64,000 bases of DNA, taken from positions 1 to 64,000 of the forward strand of contig JAZRVF010000005.1 in assembly GCA_045599005.1 (NCBI GenBank), read 5' to 3'. The DNA comes from Treponema_I sp045599005. Its GTDB lineage: Bacteria; Spirochaetota; Spirochaetia; Treponematales; Treponemataceae. The notes below the pieces were generated by a model, which saw nothing but the letters and a program-made list of their open reading frames with translations, was not told the origin of the DNA and did not search any database. How positions within the stretch are numbered: the first letter of the stretch is position 1; every line of letters begins with the position of its first letter. The translations under genes were made by a program, and so were the position numbers. Of this stretch, positions 6,924-15,294 are shown in pieces.

Positions 6924-8354
6924 ATGAAAAAGTTATTTTTGCTTTCCATTTTTTTCGTTCTTGGTACAGGACTGCTTTTTGCACAGGCAACTCCTGTAGA
7001 AAACCTTTATGAGTATCACCTTCAGAATGGGCTGACTCTGTTTGTGGCTGAAAACCACAATGCGCCCCTTGTGTACATCGAAATCGCCATCCGGGGTGGA
7101 ACAATCGCAGAAGAGCCTGAGACTGCGGGGCTCTTTCACATGTATGAGCACATGATGTTCAAAAGCAACAGTCTGTACAGATCTGCCCAGGACATCCAGA
7201 ACGCCATGGACCGACTTGGTGTCTCAACATTCAACGGAACAACAAGTTCTGAATGCGTAAACTATTTCTTTACAGTTCCTGCCGCAAAAATCCGTGACGG
7301 ACTGGAATTCTGGAATGCGGCAATCCGTACACCCACAATTGATCCTGCTGAATTTGAAACAGAAAAAGCGGTTGTAGTGTCCGAGCTTGAAGGAAGTCTT
7401 TCAAATCCGGTTTACTGGATGAACTGCCAGGTTTCCCAGGATTTCTTCCCTGAAAAACCATGGTGCATCCTGGGCGGCGGCTCAGTGACATCAGTTCTGA
7501 ACAGTTCCGTGGATCAGCTCCGTGCAATCCAGGCAAAGTATTATGTTCCCGACAATGCCGCACTTTTCGTTGGCGGTGATGTGGAACCTGATCAGGTCTG
7601 TGCACTTGTTGAAGAGATTTTCGGAGACTGGCAGAGCGCATCCGATCCGTGGATTGGTGACACTCCTTTTGCGGAGAAACCTTTCGAAGGCACAAAATAC
7701 TATGTTGTGCCCTATGAATCATTCACTGACCAGCTGGCAGAAGTTCTTGTCTATTACCGCGGTGCTGACTCTTCCTTCGACATGACGGGCGCATTGGCAG
7801 GTGACATGATCCAGAGCCTCTGTGCAAATCCCGGAAGCGCCTACATGCAGAATCTGGTCGCTGAGTTCCCGATCCCTGATCCCACTTATGCAGGACTCGC
7901 TGCTGCTTCCGCCAGAAAAATCGGTCTTTTCAATCCTATGGCAATATTTTTCGGCCCGGGCGCGGACTTTCCGGAAATGGCAAAAGCTTATGCGGACAGA
8001 AGCCAGGAACTGATTCATCAGACTGCGCTGAACTGTACGGAAGAAGAGCTTCAGGCAGCAGTTCAGCTTTTCTGGATCAATTCATGCTATCAGGAAGAGA
8101 CAGCACAGAGTCTGCTTGCCGCTCTCCGTTCAGACTGGATCAAAGCTGACTCCGATTACTATTACAGCTATCTTGAAAACCTTTCCCAGATTACCTCAGA
8201 GGAAATGGTTGAATACTGCAACCGCTATGTAACAGACGAAAGCCGAATGGTGATTGCTGTTGTAAATCCGGCCGTCTATCAGGCATATAAAGCTGAATAT
8301 GATGCTGCAGGTTTTGTTGAGATCACATCAGAATCAGGAGATATTGCAAGATGA
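6924..8354 (+). CDS. Exported M16-family zinc peptidase, catalytic subunit
   Basis: A 476-residue exported protease. Signal peptide 1-20 (ending GLLFAQ). The inverted zinc motif H-M-Y-E-H lies near residue 73-77, and the distal metal ligand sits in FETEKAVVVSELEGS about 70 residues on, so the active site is complete. Two M16 halves are recognisable. It is followed by an overlapping gene (ATGA) for an inactive homologue, and the pair probably forms the heterodimer known for bacterial M16B enzymes. Acts in the periplasm on peptides or small proteins. ATG 6924 is chosen because the signal peptide starts there. Confidence 0.92.
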   Translation: MKKLFLLSIFFVLGTGLLFAQATPVENLYEYHLQNGLTLFVAENHNAPLVYIEIAIRGGTIAEEPETAGLFHMYEHMMFKSNSLYRSAQDIQNAMDRLGVSTFNGTTSSECVNYFFTVPAAKIRDGLEFWNAAIRTPTIDPAEFETEKAVVVSELEGSLSNPVYWMNCQVSQDFFPEKPWCILGGGSVTSVLNSSVDQLRAIQAKYYVPDNAALFVGGDVEPDQVCALVEEIFGDWQSASDPWIGDTPFAEKPFEGTKYYVVPYESFTDQLAEVLVYYRGADSSFDMTGALAGDMIQSLCANPGSAYMQNLVAEFPIPDPTYAGLAAASARKIGLFNPMAIFFGPGADFPEMAKAYADRSQELIHQTALNCTEEELQAAVQLFWINSCYQEETAQSLLAALRSDWIKADSDYYYSYLENLSQITSEEMVEYCNRYVTDESRMVIAVVNPAVYQAYKAEYDAAGFVEITSESGDIAR

Positions 8355-9736
8355 AAAAATCAGTAGTTTTTACCCGCTTTGCCGCAGTTCTTCTGCTTCT
8401 TGCAGCCGGAACCGGTGTTTTTGCCGCAGAGAACCGTTCTGCCCAGGTTTACACACTGGACAACGGAATTCCTGTCTATTACATGAAGAACAGTTCAAGC
8501 AGAATTGATGACGTGAAGATCTGTGTCACAGGCGGTTTCGACCTGCTTACACCTGAGACCGGCGGACTTGAGGATGCGCTCTTCCAGACAATGAGTTACG
8601 GATCAGGAAAATATCCCTACGAATATATCCAGGCTGTTGCCTACAGTACAGGAGCCGTTCTCTCCTATTCACCTGGAAGGATGGTTTCAACACTGGGTCT
8701 TACAGCAATAAGTGATTATCTTCCCTATACATTGGACATCCTTACAGACTGTTTCATGAATCCTGTTTATGATGCTGCAAACTACAACAACATGATGACT
8801 CTTTACAGCACACAGATCCAGCAGATTTACGGAAATCCTGCGTCCTATGCCTTTAAGACAGCAACAGACATCATGTTTGAGGGTCATCCTTATGCGACAT
8901 CTGTCCAGCCTGATGAGAAATCTATTTATAACATCACCATTGAGAACATGAAGGATCTGCACAGTGTGCTGATGGATTCACGCCGTATTTTTGTGGTTGC
9001 CGTAAGTTCTTATGACCCTGACGAACTGGTTGCGTTCCTGAATCAGACATTGGGAACAATTGCCGCACAGGACGCTGAGATCATGGAGCGGAAAGCTGTT
9101 CCGGCCCTGAATATTGCTCATGATCCTATTGTGGTGACACATCCTTACTCAGAAGGCACTTCCGATGTTTTCCGCTTTGTTCCGGCACCTACAGTAATGT
9201 CTGACGAATTCTATGCCTTCGGTGTTGCCTGCAAGATCTACAACACAATTCTGTTCAATCTGGTCCGTGCAAAATACGGAATCTGCTACACTCCGTACAC
9301 AATGGCAACAAGCGCTGATGCGAATTATGCGGCTGAAGTTCTTGCAAGCTGCTCAAGCCCTGACGAACTGAAACCGATTCTTGCGGAAGCCCGCCGTATT
9401 CTTGCTGCCGGTCTTTACATCATCCGCTTTGACGAAGACGGTTCCTGCATTTTCGGTGACATTGAGGAATGTCTTGAAGGCGCACGCAACTCAAAGCTGA
9501 ATGAAGTCTATGCAGGTTATCTAACTTCCGCAAATCTTACAGACCTTATGTCAGTAGGTATCGTACGTTACGGTGAACCTTTCAGATATATGGAAGAGGC
9601 ACAGAAGTACGGAACCGTGACACGTGAACAGGTGATCGAAGTTTTCAGAAAATATTTCCTCAGCGAGGAGGAATTCTGGGTTGCCTCAACAGGCCCAAGC
9701 TGGGAAGAGATTCTGGACGCAGCCCTGAATTACTGA
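8351..9736 (+). CDS. Exported M16-family peptidase homologue, inactive partner subunit
   Basis: A 461-residue exported protein, ATGA-overlapped with the catalytic subunit. Signal peptide 1-26 (ending GVFAAE). The fold signature of M16 is visible, but the segment equal to HxxEH reads GGLEDALFQTM, so both His and the Glu are absent. In paired bacterial M16B enzymes one subunit supplies zinc and the other an Arg/Tyr pair for substrate binding; the CYTPYTMATS segment near 315-325 fits that role. The same order (active, inactive) supports an obligate complex. Confidence 0.87.
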   Translation: MKKSVVFTRFAAVLLLLAAGTGVFAAENRSAQVYTLDNGIPVYYMKNSSSRIDDVKICVTGGFDLLTPETGGLEDALFQTMSYGSGKYPYEYIQAVAYSTGAVLSYSPGRMVSTLGLTAISDYLPYTLDILTDCFMNPVYDAANYNNMMTLYSTQIQQIYGNPASYAFKTATDIMFEGHPYATSVQPDEKSIYNITIENMKDLHSVLMDSRRIFVVAVSSYDPDELVAFLNQTLGTIAAQDAEIMERKAVPALNIAHDPIVVTHPYSEGTSDVFRFVPAPTVMSDEFYAFGVACKIYNTILFNLVRAKYGICYTPYTMATSADANYAAEVLASCSSPDELKPILAEARRILAAGLYIIRFDEDGSCIFGDIEECLEGARNSKLNEVYAGYLTSANLTDLMSVGIVRYGEPFRYMEEAQKYGTVTREQVIEVFRKYFLSEEEFWVASTGPSWEEILDAALNY

Positions 9737-9785
9737 ATCCTGGAATCCTGCTCAACATGAAGCTGCGCTGATAATTTTCAGTCAG

Positions 9786-9822
9786 AACCGCTCCGGAAAT
9801 CTGGTTTTCGGGGCGGTTTTTT
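9786..9822 (+). terminator. Terminator of the M16 operon
   Basis: AACCGC-CCG arm and CGG-GCGGTT arm with an intervening loop and eight T. Confidence 0.85.
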
Positions 9823-9833
9823 TTACACGACAA

Positions 9834-9922
9834 TGTCATCCTGAGCGAAGTCGAAGGATCTCCACAAAGCGTTGCGGGATGTTTCGACTGCACTCACGGC
9901 GTTCGTTCCGCTCAACATGACA
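9834..9922. repeat. Dispersed TGTCAT...GAGCG repeat, inverted pair
   Basis: A copy starting TGTCATCCTGAGCGAAGTCG (9834) faces an inverted copy ending GTTCCGCTCAACATGACA (9922). The same family occurs at 9974, 28338, 28447, 62480 and 62534. Confidence 0.8.
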
Positions 9923-9973
9923 GCGGAGCAAGCTGTGCATCGGCACAACATGACAAATCAGCCTTTTACTACA

Positions 9974-9994
9974 ATGTCATCCTGAGCGAAGTCG
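9974..9994 (+). repeat. Dispersed TGTCAT...GAGCG repeat, short copy
   Basis: TGTCATCCTGAGCGAAGTCG again, truncated after about 21 bases. Confidence 0.75.
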
Positions 9995-10047
9995 ATGATA
10001 GCGGCAGAAATCAGGAATTTTTTTTTGATTTTTTTGATTTTTTTTCT

Positions 10048-10073
10048 TAAGTCTGAATTCCATTCTCCGATAG
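10048..10073 (+). promoter_or_regulatory. Sigma-28 (FliA)-like promoter of flaB
   Basis: TAAG (10048-10051), 15 bases, CCGATAG (10067-10073), close to the flagellar consensus TAAA-N15-GCCGATAA, 55 bases before the start codon. Flagellar filament genes of spirochaetes are known to use this factor. Confidence 0.7.
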
Positions 10074-10127
10074 TAAAGTAACAGACCACGAGGGTCTTAT
10101 GGAAATGTCTAGTCAAGGAGATACAGT

Positions 10128-10988
10128 ATGGTTATCAATCACAACATGAGCGCAATGTACGCAAATCGTCAGACAAACGCTACAAACTTCTCAACACAGA
10201 GAAATATGGAGAAACTGTCATCAGGCGAGAAAATCAACCGCGCCGGCGATGATGCTTCTGGACTTGCTGTTTCTGAAAAAATGAGAAGCCAGATTCGTGG
10301 TATGAATCAGGCAGCACAAAACGTTCAGAACGGCATCAGTTTTATCCAGACAACAGAAGGCTACCTGCAGGAAACTACAGATATCGTTCAGCGCATCCGC
10401 GAACTTGCCGTTCAGTCATCAAACGGTATTTACACAGAAGAAGACCGCATGCAGATTCAGGTCGAAGTTTCTCAGCTGATTGCTGAGGTAGACCGCATCG
10501 CAAGCCAGGCTCAGTTCAACGGCATGAACATGCTTACAGGCCGTTTTGCAGAAGATACAGGAACAAACGCAGTTACAGCTTCTATGTGGCTGCATGTTGG
10601 TGCAAACATGGACCAGCGCGTTCAGGTATTCATCGGAACAATGACAGCTGCAGCTCTCAACCTGCGTGACGTTGGTGACGATGAAATCATGAGCCTGTCT
10701 GATCCCGATTCAGCAAACCGCGCTATCGGAACATTGGACGAAGCTCTCAAGAAGATCAACAAACAGCGTGCCGATCTGGGTGCATACCAGAACAGACTTG
10801 AGCATGCTTATAACGGTCTGACAACAAGTGCTGAAAACCTGCAGGCTTCTGAATCACGCATCCGTGATACAGACATGGCTACAGAAATGGTTGACTACAC
10901 AAAGAACCAGGTTCTGCAGCAGGCCGGTACAGCAATGCTTGCTCAGGCAAACCAGTCTTCACAGAACGTACTCAGCCTGCTCCAGTAA
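10128..10988 (+). CDS. flaB: Flagellar filament core protein (flagellin B)
   Basis: A 286-residue flagellin, exactly the size usual for treponemal FlaB core proteins of the periplasmic flagella. Conserved N-terminus (MVINHNMSAMYANRQ, then LSSGEKINRAGDDASGLAVS) and C-terminus (ENLQASESRIRDTDMATEMV, ending NVLSLLQ) form the D0/D1 coiled coil; the variable D2/D3 part is minimal, as in spirochaetes. AAGGAGAT precedes ATG. Monocistronic: own sigma-28-like promoter and a strong terminator at 11011-11040. No other flagellar gene is in the window, so this is one of probably several flaB copies. Confidence 0.97.
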   Translation: MVINHNMSAMYANRQTNATNFSTQRNMEKLSSGEKINRAGDDASGLAVSEKMRSQIRGMNQAAQNVQNGISFIQTTEGYLQETTDIVQRIRELAVQSSNGIYTEEDRMQIQVEVSQLIAEVDRIASQAQFNGMNMLTGRFAEDTGTNAVTASMWLHVGANMDQRVQVFIGTMTAAALNLRDVGDDEIMSLSDPDSANRAIGTLDEALKKINKQRADLGAYQNRLEHAYNGLTTSAENLQASESRIRDTDMATEMVDYTKNQVLQQAGTAMLAQANQSSQNVLSLLQ

Positions 10989-11010
10989 TGGCAGCCTAAG
11001 GGCGTTTGTA

Positions 11011-11040
11011 AAGCCGCTCCAAGCCGGGGCGGCTTTTTTT
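11011..11040 (+). terminator. flaB terminator
   Basis: AAGCCGC, short loop, GGCGGCTT and seven T, 22 bases after the flaB stop. Confidence 0.92.
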
Positions 11041-11071
11041 AACCTTTTCTGTTGCAGCGGTCCAGTATTTG

Positions 11072-11100
11072 TTGCGCTGCATTTTTCTATTGCTTATACT
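11072..11100 (+). promoter_or_regulatory. Promoter of membrane-protein operon, nearly leaderless
   Basis: TTGCGC (11072-11077), 17 bases, TATACT (11095-11100); ATG 11110 follows after nine bases without a Shine-Dalgarno. Confidence 0.6.
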
Positions 11101-11109
11101 GAACTAGTT

Positions 11110-11868
11110 ATGAAGAAAGCTCTGGCTTTAACAGCCGTATTTTTTTCTTTTGTCCTCTCAGCTTCCCTTGTGGGTTCACTGGTGTCGATGTTTGTCCAGG
11201 AATCCTTTGTTCATACATCCGGCGCTTCCATCAGTTTTTTTTCTTTTGAACACTTCAGGGACGGAATATTTCTCTGTCTGCCCTCTGCCTCAATATATGC
11301 TCTTGTCTATATGATCGTTCACAGAATCCGCCACAGATACACCCTTGCACAGTCTCTGATTCCTTATGCGGTTCTGGCTCTTCTGGAATGGTTCCTCATT
11401 CTTCCGCTCACTCTGATTCTTTTTAACCGTGTGGTTTCTGAGTTCTATCTTGTTTCCTTCAAAGATGCTGTAATCGGCAGATACATTGTCATGCCCGGAT
11501 TCCTCCGCTGGTTCCTGATGCGCATGGGGTGGCTTCATCAGCTGGTTGCGGTCTGCACAGCCGGATTTGTGCCGTATATAAAAGTGATTTCTCTCGGTTT
11601 AGCCCTTTCAAGCATTTTCGGTATCACGCGCATAAGTTCCTGGCGCATGGTCAACATCCTGAATATTCTGATTGTTTTCTTCGGAATCCTGATCGGCAAC
11701 TCCTTTCTTATGGACCAGGCTTTTCTTGCAGGAACCGGAATGCCCGCTTTCCTTGTTCAGTGGCTCTGTGTGATCGTAAACTGTGTAACAGCAGCTCTTT
11801 TCATTACCGTAGGTATTGTGCTCCACCAGAAAGGATCTGATCCCAACCGGGAGGAAACAGAAGAATGA
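11110..11868 (+). CDS. Unrecognised multi-spanning membrane protein
   Basis: A 252-residue integral membrane protein with about six hydrophobic segments (roughly 5-30, 50-70, 80-105, 155-185, 188-210, 212-235) and a charged C-terminal tail. The longer open frame reaching back to 10828 runs through the flaB end and terminator and is not used; the promoter at 11072-11100 and the hydrophobic N-terminus select ATG 11110. It overlaps the next gene by four bases (ATGA), so the two products probably act together at the inner membrane. No known family recognised. Confidence 0.7.
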   Translation: MKKALALTAVFFSFVLSASLVGSLVSMFVQESFVHTSGASISFFSFEHFRDGIFLCLPSASIYALVYMIVHRIRHRYTLAQSLIPYAVLALLEWFLILPLTLILFNRVVSEFYLVSFKDAVIGRYIVMPGFLRWFLMRMGWLHQLVAVCTAGFVPYIKVISLGLALSSIFGITRISSWRMVNILNILIVFFGILIGNSFLMDQAFLAGTGMPAFLVQWLCVIVNCVTAALFITVGIVLHQKGSDPNREETEE

Positions 11869-13718
11869 AGACTTCAATCAAACTGATCATTGTTTACGTT
11901 GTTTTTATTGTCGTTGTCTGTTTGGGCTGCATTGTTTACGGACTGATTTCTCCCAATCCTGTGGAAGTTCTTCCCTGTGATGTCATTTCATACAAGATGG
12001 TTCGCGGTCAGACTGCCTTTCTGAATGTTCTGCCCGCTGTTGCCATAAGCGGACTGATGATCGGTTTTGCCCAGTATTTCAGTCTGCATGCTGCAGGTGG
12101 ACAGAAGCGTTTCTCAAGAAAAATGCTCACAAACTTAAAGCATGTGCTTTTTGTCACTGGAATAGTGTGTGTCCTGTGTTTCTGTCTTGAGGAGACAGCC
12201 CATCCCTACTTCATAAAGAAAAGCAATGATTTCAACAGCCGCCGTGATGTTTTTCTTACCTATCTGGAAAACGCCCAGATAAATCTTGAGGAGAATGATT
12301 TTGCTGTAGCTGATTTCTATGTTTCCAGTGCAAAGAAGATTTATTCCGATTCGGAAGAAGTTCAGAAACTGGAAAGACTTGTTGAGCTGGAGGCTGCCGC
12401 TTTCCGTGCGGAACGGGAACAGACACTGGCCGAGGAGCAGGCGGAAGAACTGGCAAAGAGAGAGGAAGAGGAAATGCTTGCCCATAACCTGTCTCTGGTT
12501 ACTGCCAGTGCGGCCGATCCACTTCAGCTGATTCTTGCTTCACAGACATCATACAATAACAGGGATTTTCTGAGTGCCCATTATTATGCCCGCTGTGCAA
12601 TGGAAATGTCTGCGGAAGGAAGCGCAAACAATATTGCGGCACAGAAACTTGCCTCTCTGGCCTGGAACAAAGTCAATGCAGATGATCTTTGGGAAGCGGT
12701 GGATGTGGAGCAGACGACTCTTTTCCGGCAGAAGAAAAAGGGCTATGACGCTCTGATTCAGGACGACATTCTTCAGGCATACTACATTTTCTATTCACTG
12801 AACACCCGTTATAGCACAGATTCCGAAGTTTCCCAGTATTTTGAGATTGCAAAGACACGTCTGCAGGAAATGTTTTTCTTCATCAATGAGACTGATGAGA
12901 TACGAAATTTTGAAGTTGCTTCCAAAGTTGATTTTTCTCTGCACAACAGCAACGGAACATACTCTGAGATTACAATCGCGGGAATTTCGATTGTGGAAGA
13001 CGCAGGACAGATGGTTCAGTATCTTCGTGACTTTATCATGCGGACTTATGATGCGGAAGGCAGGATGATTGAATCAGTCTATGTGCCTTACGCAAAGATG
13101 TTTGCACACCCGGTTACCAATGAAAAAGGTGAGGTGGTTGATTACAGACCTTTCCTGATGCTGCACAGTGTGGATAAAAGCAATTATGAGCGGCAGATCC
13201 GGCCCATAATATGGCGTGCTGAAAACTATGATGCGCCTTCCACAGACAGACTTGACGGAATCGGTTCAGTGATCTCTCTGGACATGCCGTACACTGACTT
13301 CAATCTGATCAGACAGGCTTCTTCCGGTCCTGATGTCATGCCACTGTTCACCCTGTTCTCCTTTGCGCCAAAAGCTGATGAATACGGTTTTTCCGGTGAA
13401 GTCTATTCCGCTCTGCTGGTTTACAGACTGTGTTATCCCCTTGTAATGCTTGCTCTGCTTATCATTGCGGGGCTCCTGAGCTGGTATTACCGGATTCTTC
13501 CCAACAGTGTCTTCAAATTTTCGTGGGTTGGAATGTACCCGCTTCTCACTCTCCTCAGCTGGGGAATGACACAGCTGGTTCAGTATTTCACAAAACTGAT
13601 TTTTCTTGTGATGTACAATGTGATCGGTGGAGACTGGCTGCTGGTTGTTGCTCTTGGGTTTGCAGTCCTGATTGTGTTCCTGAACTCCATCATATTCCTT
13701 TCTGCCCGCGGGGAATAA
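11865..13718 (+). CDS. Unrecognised membrane protein with large extracytoplasmic helical/TPR-like region
   Basis: A 617-residue protein. Two or three membrane segments at the N-terminus (5-25, 45-65, 85-105), a charged helical region at about 125-205 with a coiled coil (LEAAAFRAEREQTLAEEQAE), TPR-like repeats spaced around residues with Y-A-R-C-A-M and Q-A-Y-Y-I-F-Y, a beta-rich part (about 335-475), and three to four membrane segments near the C-terminus (510-535, 545-575, 585-610). The arrangement of membrane ends around a periplasmic middle recalls LptF/LptG permeases, but no sequence signature supports that. It is coupled to the preceding gene. A 3' repeat element follows the stop. Confidence 0.68.
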   Translation: MKTSIKLIIVYVVFIVVVCLGCIVYGLISPNPVEVLPCDVISYKMVRGQTAFLNVLPAVAISGLMIGFAQYFSLHAAGGQKRFSRKMLTNLKHVLFVTGIVCVLCFCLEETAHPYFIKKSNDFNSRRDVFLTYLENAQINLEENDFAVADFYVSSAKKIYSDSEEVQKLERLVELEAAAFRAEREQTLAEEQAEELAKREEEEMLAHNLSLVTASAADPLQLILASQTSYNNRDFLSAHYYARCAMEMSAEGSANNIAAQKLASLAWNKVNADDLWEAVDVEQTTLFRQKKKGYDALIQDDILQAYYIFYSLNTRYSTDSEVSQYFEIAKTRLQEMFFFINETDEIRNFEVASKVDFSLHNSNGTYSEITIAGISIVEDAGQMVQYLRDFIMRTYDAEGRMIESVYVPYAKMFAHPVTNEKGEVVDYRPFLMLHSVDKSNYERQIRPIIWRAENYDAPSTDRLDGIGSVISLDMPYTDFNLIRQASSGPDVMPLFTLFSFAPKADEYGFSGEVYSALLVYRLCYPLVMLALLIIAGLLSWYYRILPNSVFKFSWVGMYPLLTLLSWGMTQLVQYFTKLIFLVMYNVIGGDWLLVVALGFAVLIVFLNSIIFLSARGE

Positions 13719-13781
13719 AGCGCACAAAAAAAGCGGGAATATCCCTCTAAGGACAGTAACCAATTATGTTTATAAAAATAC

Positions 13782-13905
13782 GGGAAGGAAGGCAACGACT
13801 AACAAGAACACTCGCAAGGCGGAATGATAGTTTCCTTGCCGCCTTGCGCGTGTAGCGAAGCTAGCTGGCGATTTTGGTAGTCGGTGACTGACTGGTAGTA
13901 TTTTT
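13782..13905 (+). repeat. 124-bp intergenic element, copy 1
   Basis: Aligned without gaps to 26303-26426 (other strand) with about 18 differences by eye. It contains the hairpin arms CGCAAGGCGG and CCGCCTTGCG, a GCTAGC-rich middle, and an AGTC/GACT stem. Near-terminal inverted repeats TATAAAAATAC (13771) and GTATTTTTATA (13898) frame it. Looser similarity extends leftward to about 13733, just after the gene stop. Confidence 0.85.
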
Positions 13906-13945
13906 ATAGTTTAATTTAGATTCTGTCCGTAAGGGGATAATCTCG

Positions 13946-13992
13946 AAAAAAAGGCTGTCCTTTTTGAAGTTCCACAACTTCCAGGACAGCCT
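13946..13992 (-). terminator. murA terminator
   Basis: On the minus strand GGCTGTCC, a loop with an internal GAAG/CTTC stem, GGACAGCC and seven T, 20 bases after the murA stop. Confidence 0.9.
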
Positions 13993-14012
13993 CTGTTTTT
14001 ATAAGAACCGGA

Positions 14013-15293
14013 TTACGCTTCTTCGCGGGTGATATGTGCTCCCAGAGACTGAAGCCGTTCAACAAGGTGTTCGTAACCGCGTTCAATCTGGTATACGTTG
14101 CGGATGATACTTTCACCGTGGGCACAGAGGGCCGCAATCAGCAGAGCCATGCCTGCGCGCACATCGGGAGAAACCAGTTCATCGCCGTGAAGCATACATG
14201 GACCTGATACAACAGCGCGGTGAGGATCGCACAGTGTGATGCGCGCACCCATGCCGATAAGTTTGTCTACAAAGAACATGCGACTTTCAAACATCTTCTC
14301 AAAAATCAGCACTGTTCCGGAAACCTGTGTTGCCACAACTGTCATTACGCTGGTAAGGTCGGCAGGAAATCCAGGCCAGGGTGCGTCATCAATTTTTGGA
14401 GTCATGCCGCCCAGGTCCGTGTCAACCTGCATTGCCTGACCCACAGACATCGTGAGTGTGTCTCCCTCGGTTTCCCAGTGGATTCCCAGTTTCTTGAACG
14501 CAAGTTTGATGGGACGCAGATCCCTGGGTTCAACGCCGGTGATTGTGATTGAACCTTTTGTGGCGGCAGCCAGACCGATGAAGGAACCGATCTCCATATA
14601 ATCAGGGCCGATAGCAAATTCGCAGCCGTGAAGCTCTGTCACGCCGTCAATTGTAAGAATATTGGATCCTACTCCGCTGATTTTTGCTCCCATGGAATTG
14701 AGCATCCGGCACAGATCCTGGACATGGGGTTCGCTTGCAGCATTGGTGATGATCGTTGTCCCCTCTGCAACAACCGCGGCCATGATCGCGTTTTCTGTGG
14801 CTGTAACTGAGGCTTCGTCAAGGAAGATGTCTGCACCTTTAAGCTTGTTTGCCACAAAGGAGAACTGGCCTTTTGTGTTTATTACGACACCCAGTTCCTG
14901 AAGTGCCAGAAAATGGGTATCAACTCTGCGCCGGCCGATCACATCACCACCGGGAGGAGCCATCACAACTTTTCCGCAGCGGGCAACAAGAGGCCCTGCA
15001 AACAGAATGGACCCGCGGATTTTCTTTGAAAAGGAAGCAGGAATATCTGTCGTGGTAATCTGGGACGCATTGATAATGTATGTGTTTTTTGAAGGATTTT
15101 CTACGCCTACACCAAGAGAGCGCAGAATATCAAACATAACTTTTGTGTCTTCGATTTCCGGAATGTTTCTGAGTGTGACAGGTTCTGCCGTAAGCAGAGC
15201 AGCTGCGATACAGGGTAATGCCGCGTTCTTGTTTCCGCTTGCCTGAATTGTTCCCTTGATGGGGAATCCGCCTTCTACGTGGTACTCTACCAT
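14013..15293 (-). CDS. murA: UDP-N-acetylglucosamine 1-carboxyvinyltransferase with Asp at the Cys115 position
   Basis: A 426-residue enzyme for the first committed step of peptidoglycan synthesis, moving enolpyruvate from PEP to UDP-GlcNAc. Features: SGNKNAALP near residue 20 with the substrate-binding Lys, the PGG loop at 114-116, and DVRAGMALLIAALCAHG near 365. In the loop the usual Cys (PGGC) is replaced by Asp117 (PGGDVIG). In other bacteria this exchange keeps activity and gives intrinsic fosfomycin resistance. ATG 15293 is used: it overlaps the pepT stop region, and an upstream in-frame start would lie inside pepT. Operon pepT-murA. Confidence 0.95.
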   Translation of the reverse strand: MVEYHVEGGFPIKGTIQASGNKNAALPCIAAALLTAEPVTLRNIPEIEDTKVMFDILRSLGVGVENPSKNTYIINASQITTTDIPASFSKKIRGSILFAGPLVARCGKVVMAPPGGDVIGRRRVDTHFLALQELGVVINTKGQFSFVANKLKGADIFLDEASVTATENAIMAAVVAEGTTIITNAASEPHVQDLCRMLNSMGAKISGVGSNILTIDGVTELHGCEFAIGPDYMEIGSFIGLAAATKGSITITGVEPRDLRPIKLAFKKLGIHWETEGDTLTMSVGQAMQVDTDLGGMTPKIDDAPWPGFPADLTSVMTVVATQVSGTVLIFEKMFESRMFFVDKLIGMGARITLCDPHRAVVSGPCMLHGDELVSPDVRAGMALLIAALCAHGESIIRNVYQIERGYEHLVERLQSLGAHITREEA

Positions 15294-15294
15294 T

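Larger units (their letters stand above)
9737..10127. other. 391-base intergenic region with terminator, repeats and flaB promoter
   Basis: From left to right: short spacer, terminator, three copies of a dispersed 25-45 base repeat in mixed orientation, T-rich tract at 10018-10045, sigma-28-like promoter, flaB leader. No gene seen. Confidence 0.7.

Noticed and set aside
10828..11109. Long N-terminal extension of the membrane protein after flaB
   Set aside because: It overlaps flaB in another frame and crosses the flaB terminator; the promoter and hydrophobic start fix ATG 11110.
11110..13718. LptF/LptG lipopolysaccharide permease pair
   Set aside because: The topology is only loosely similar and there is no sequence signature; the first protein also lacks a periplasmic domain.
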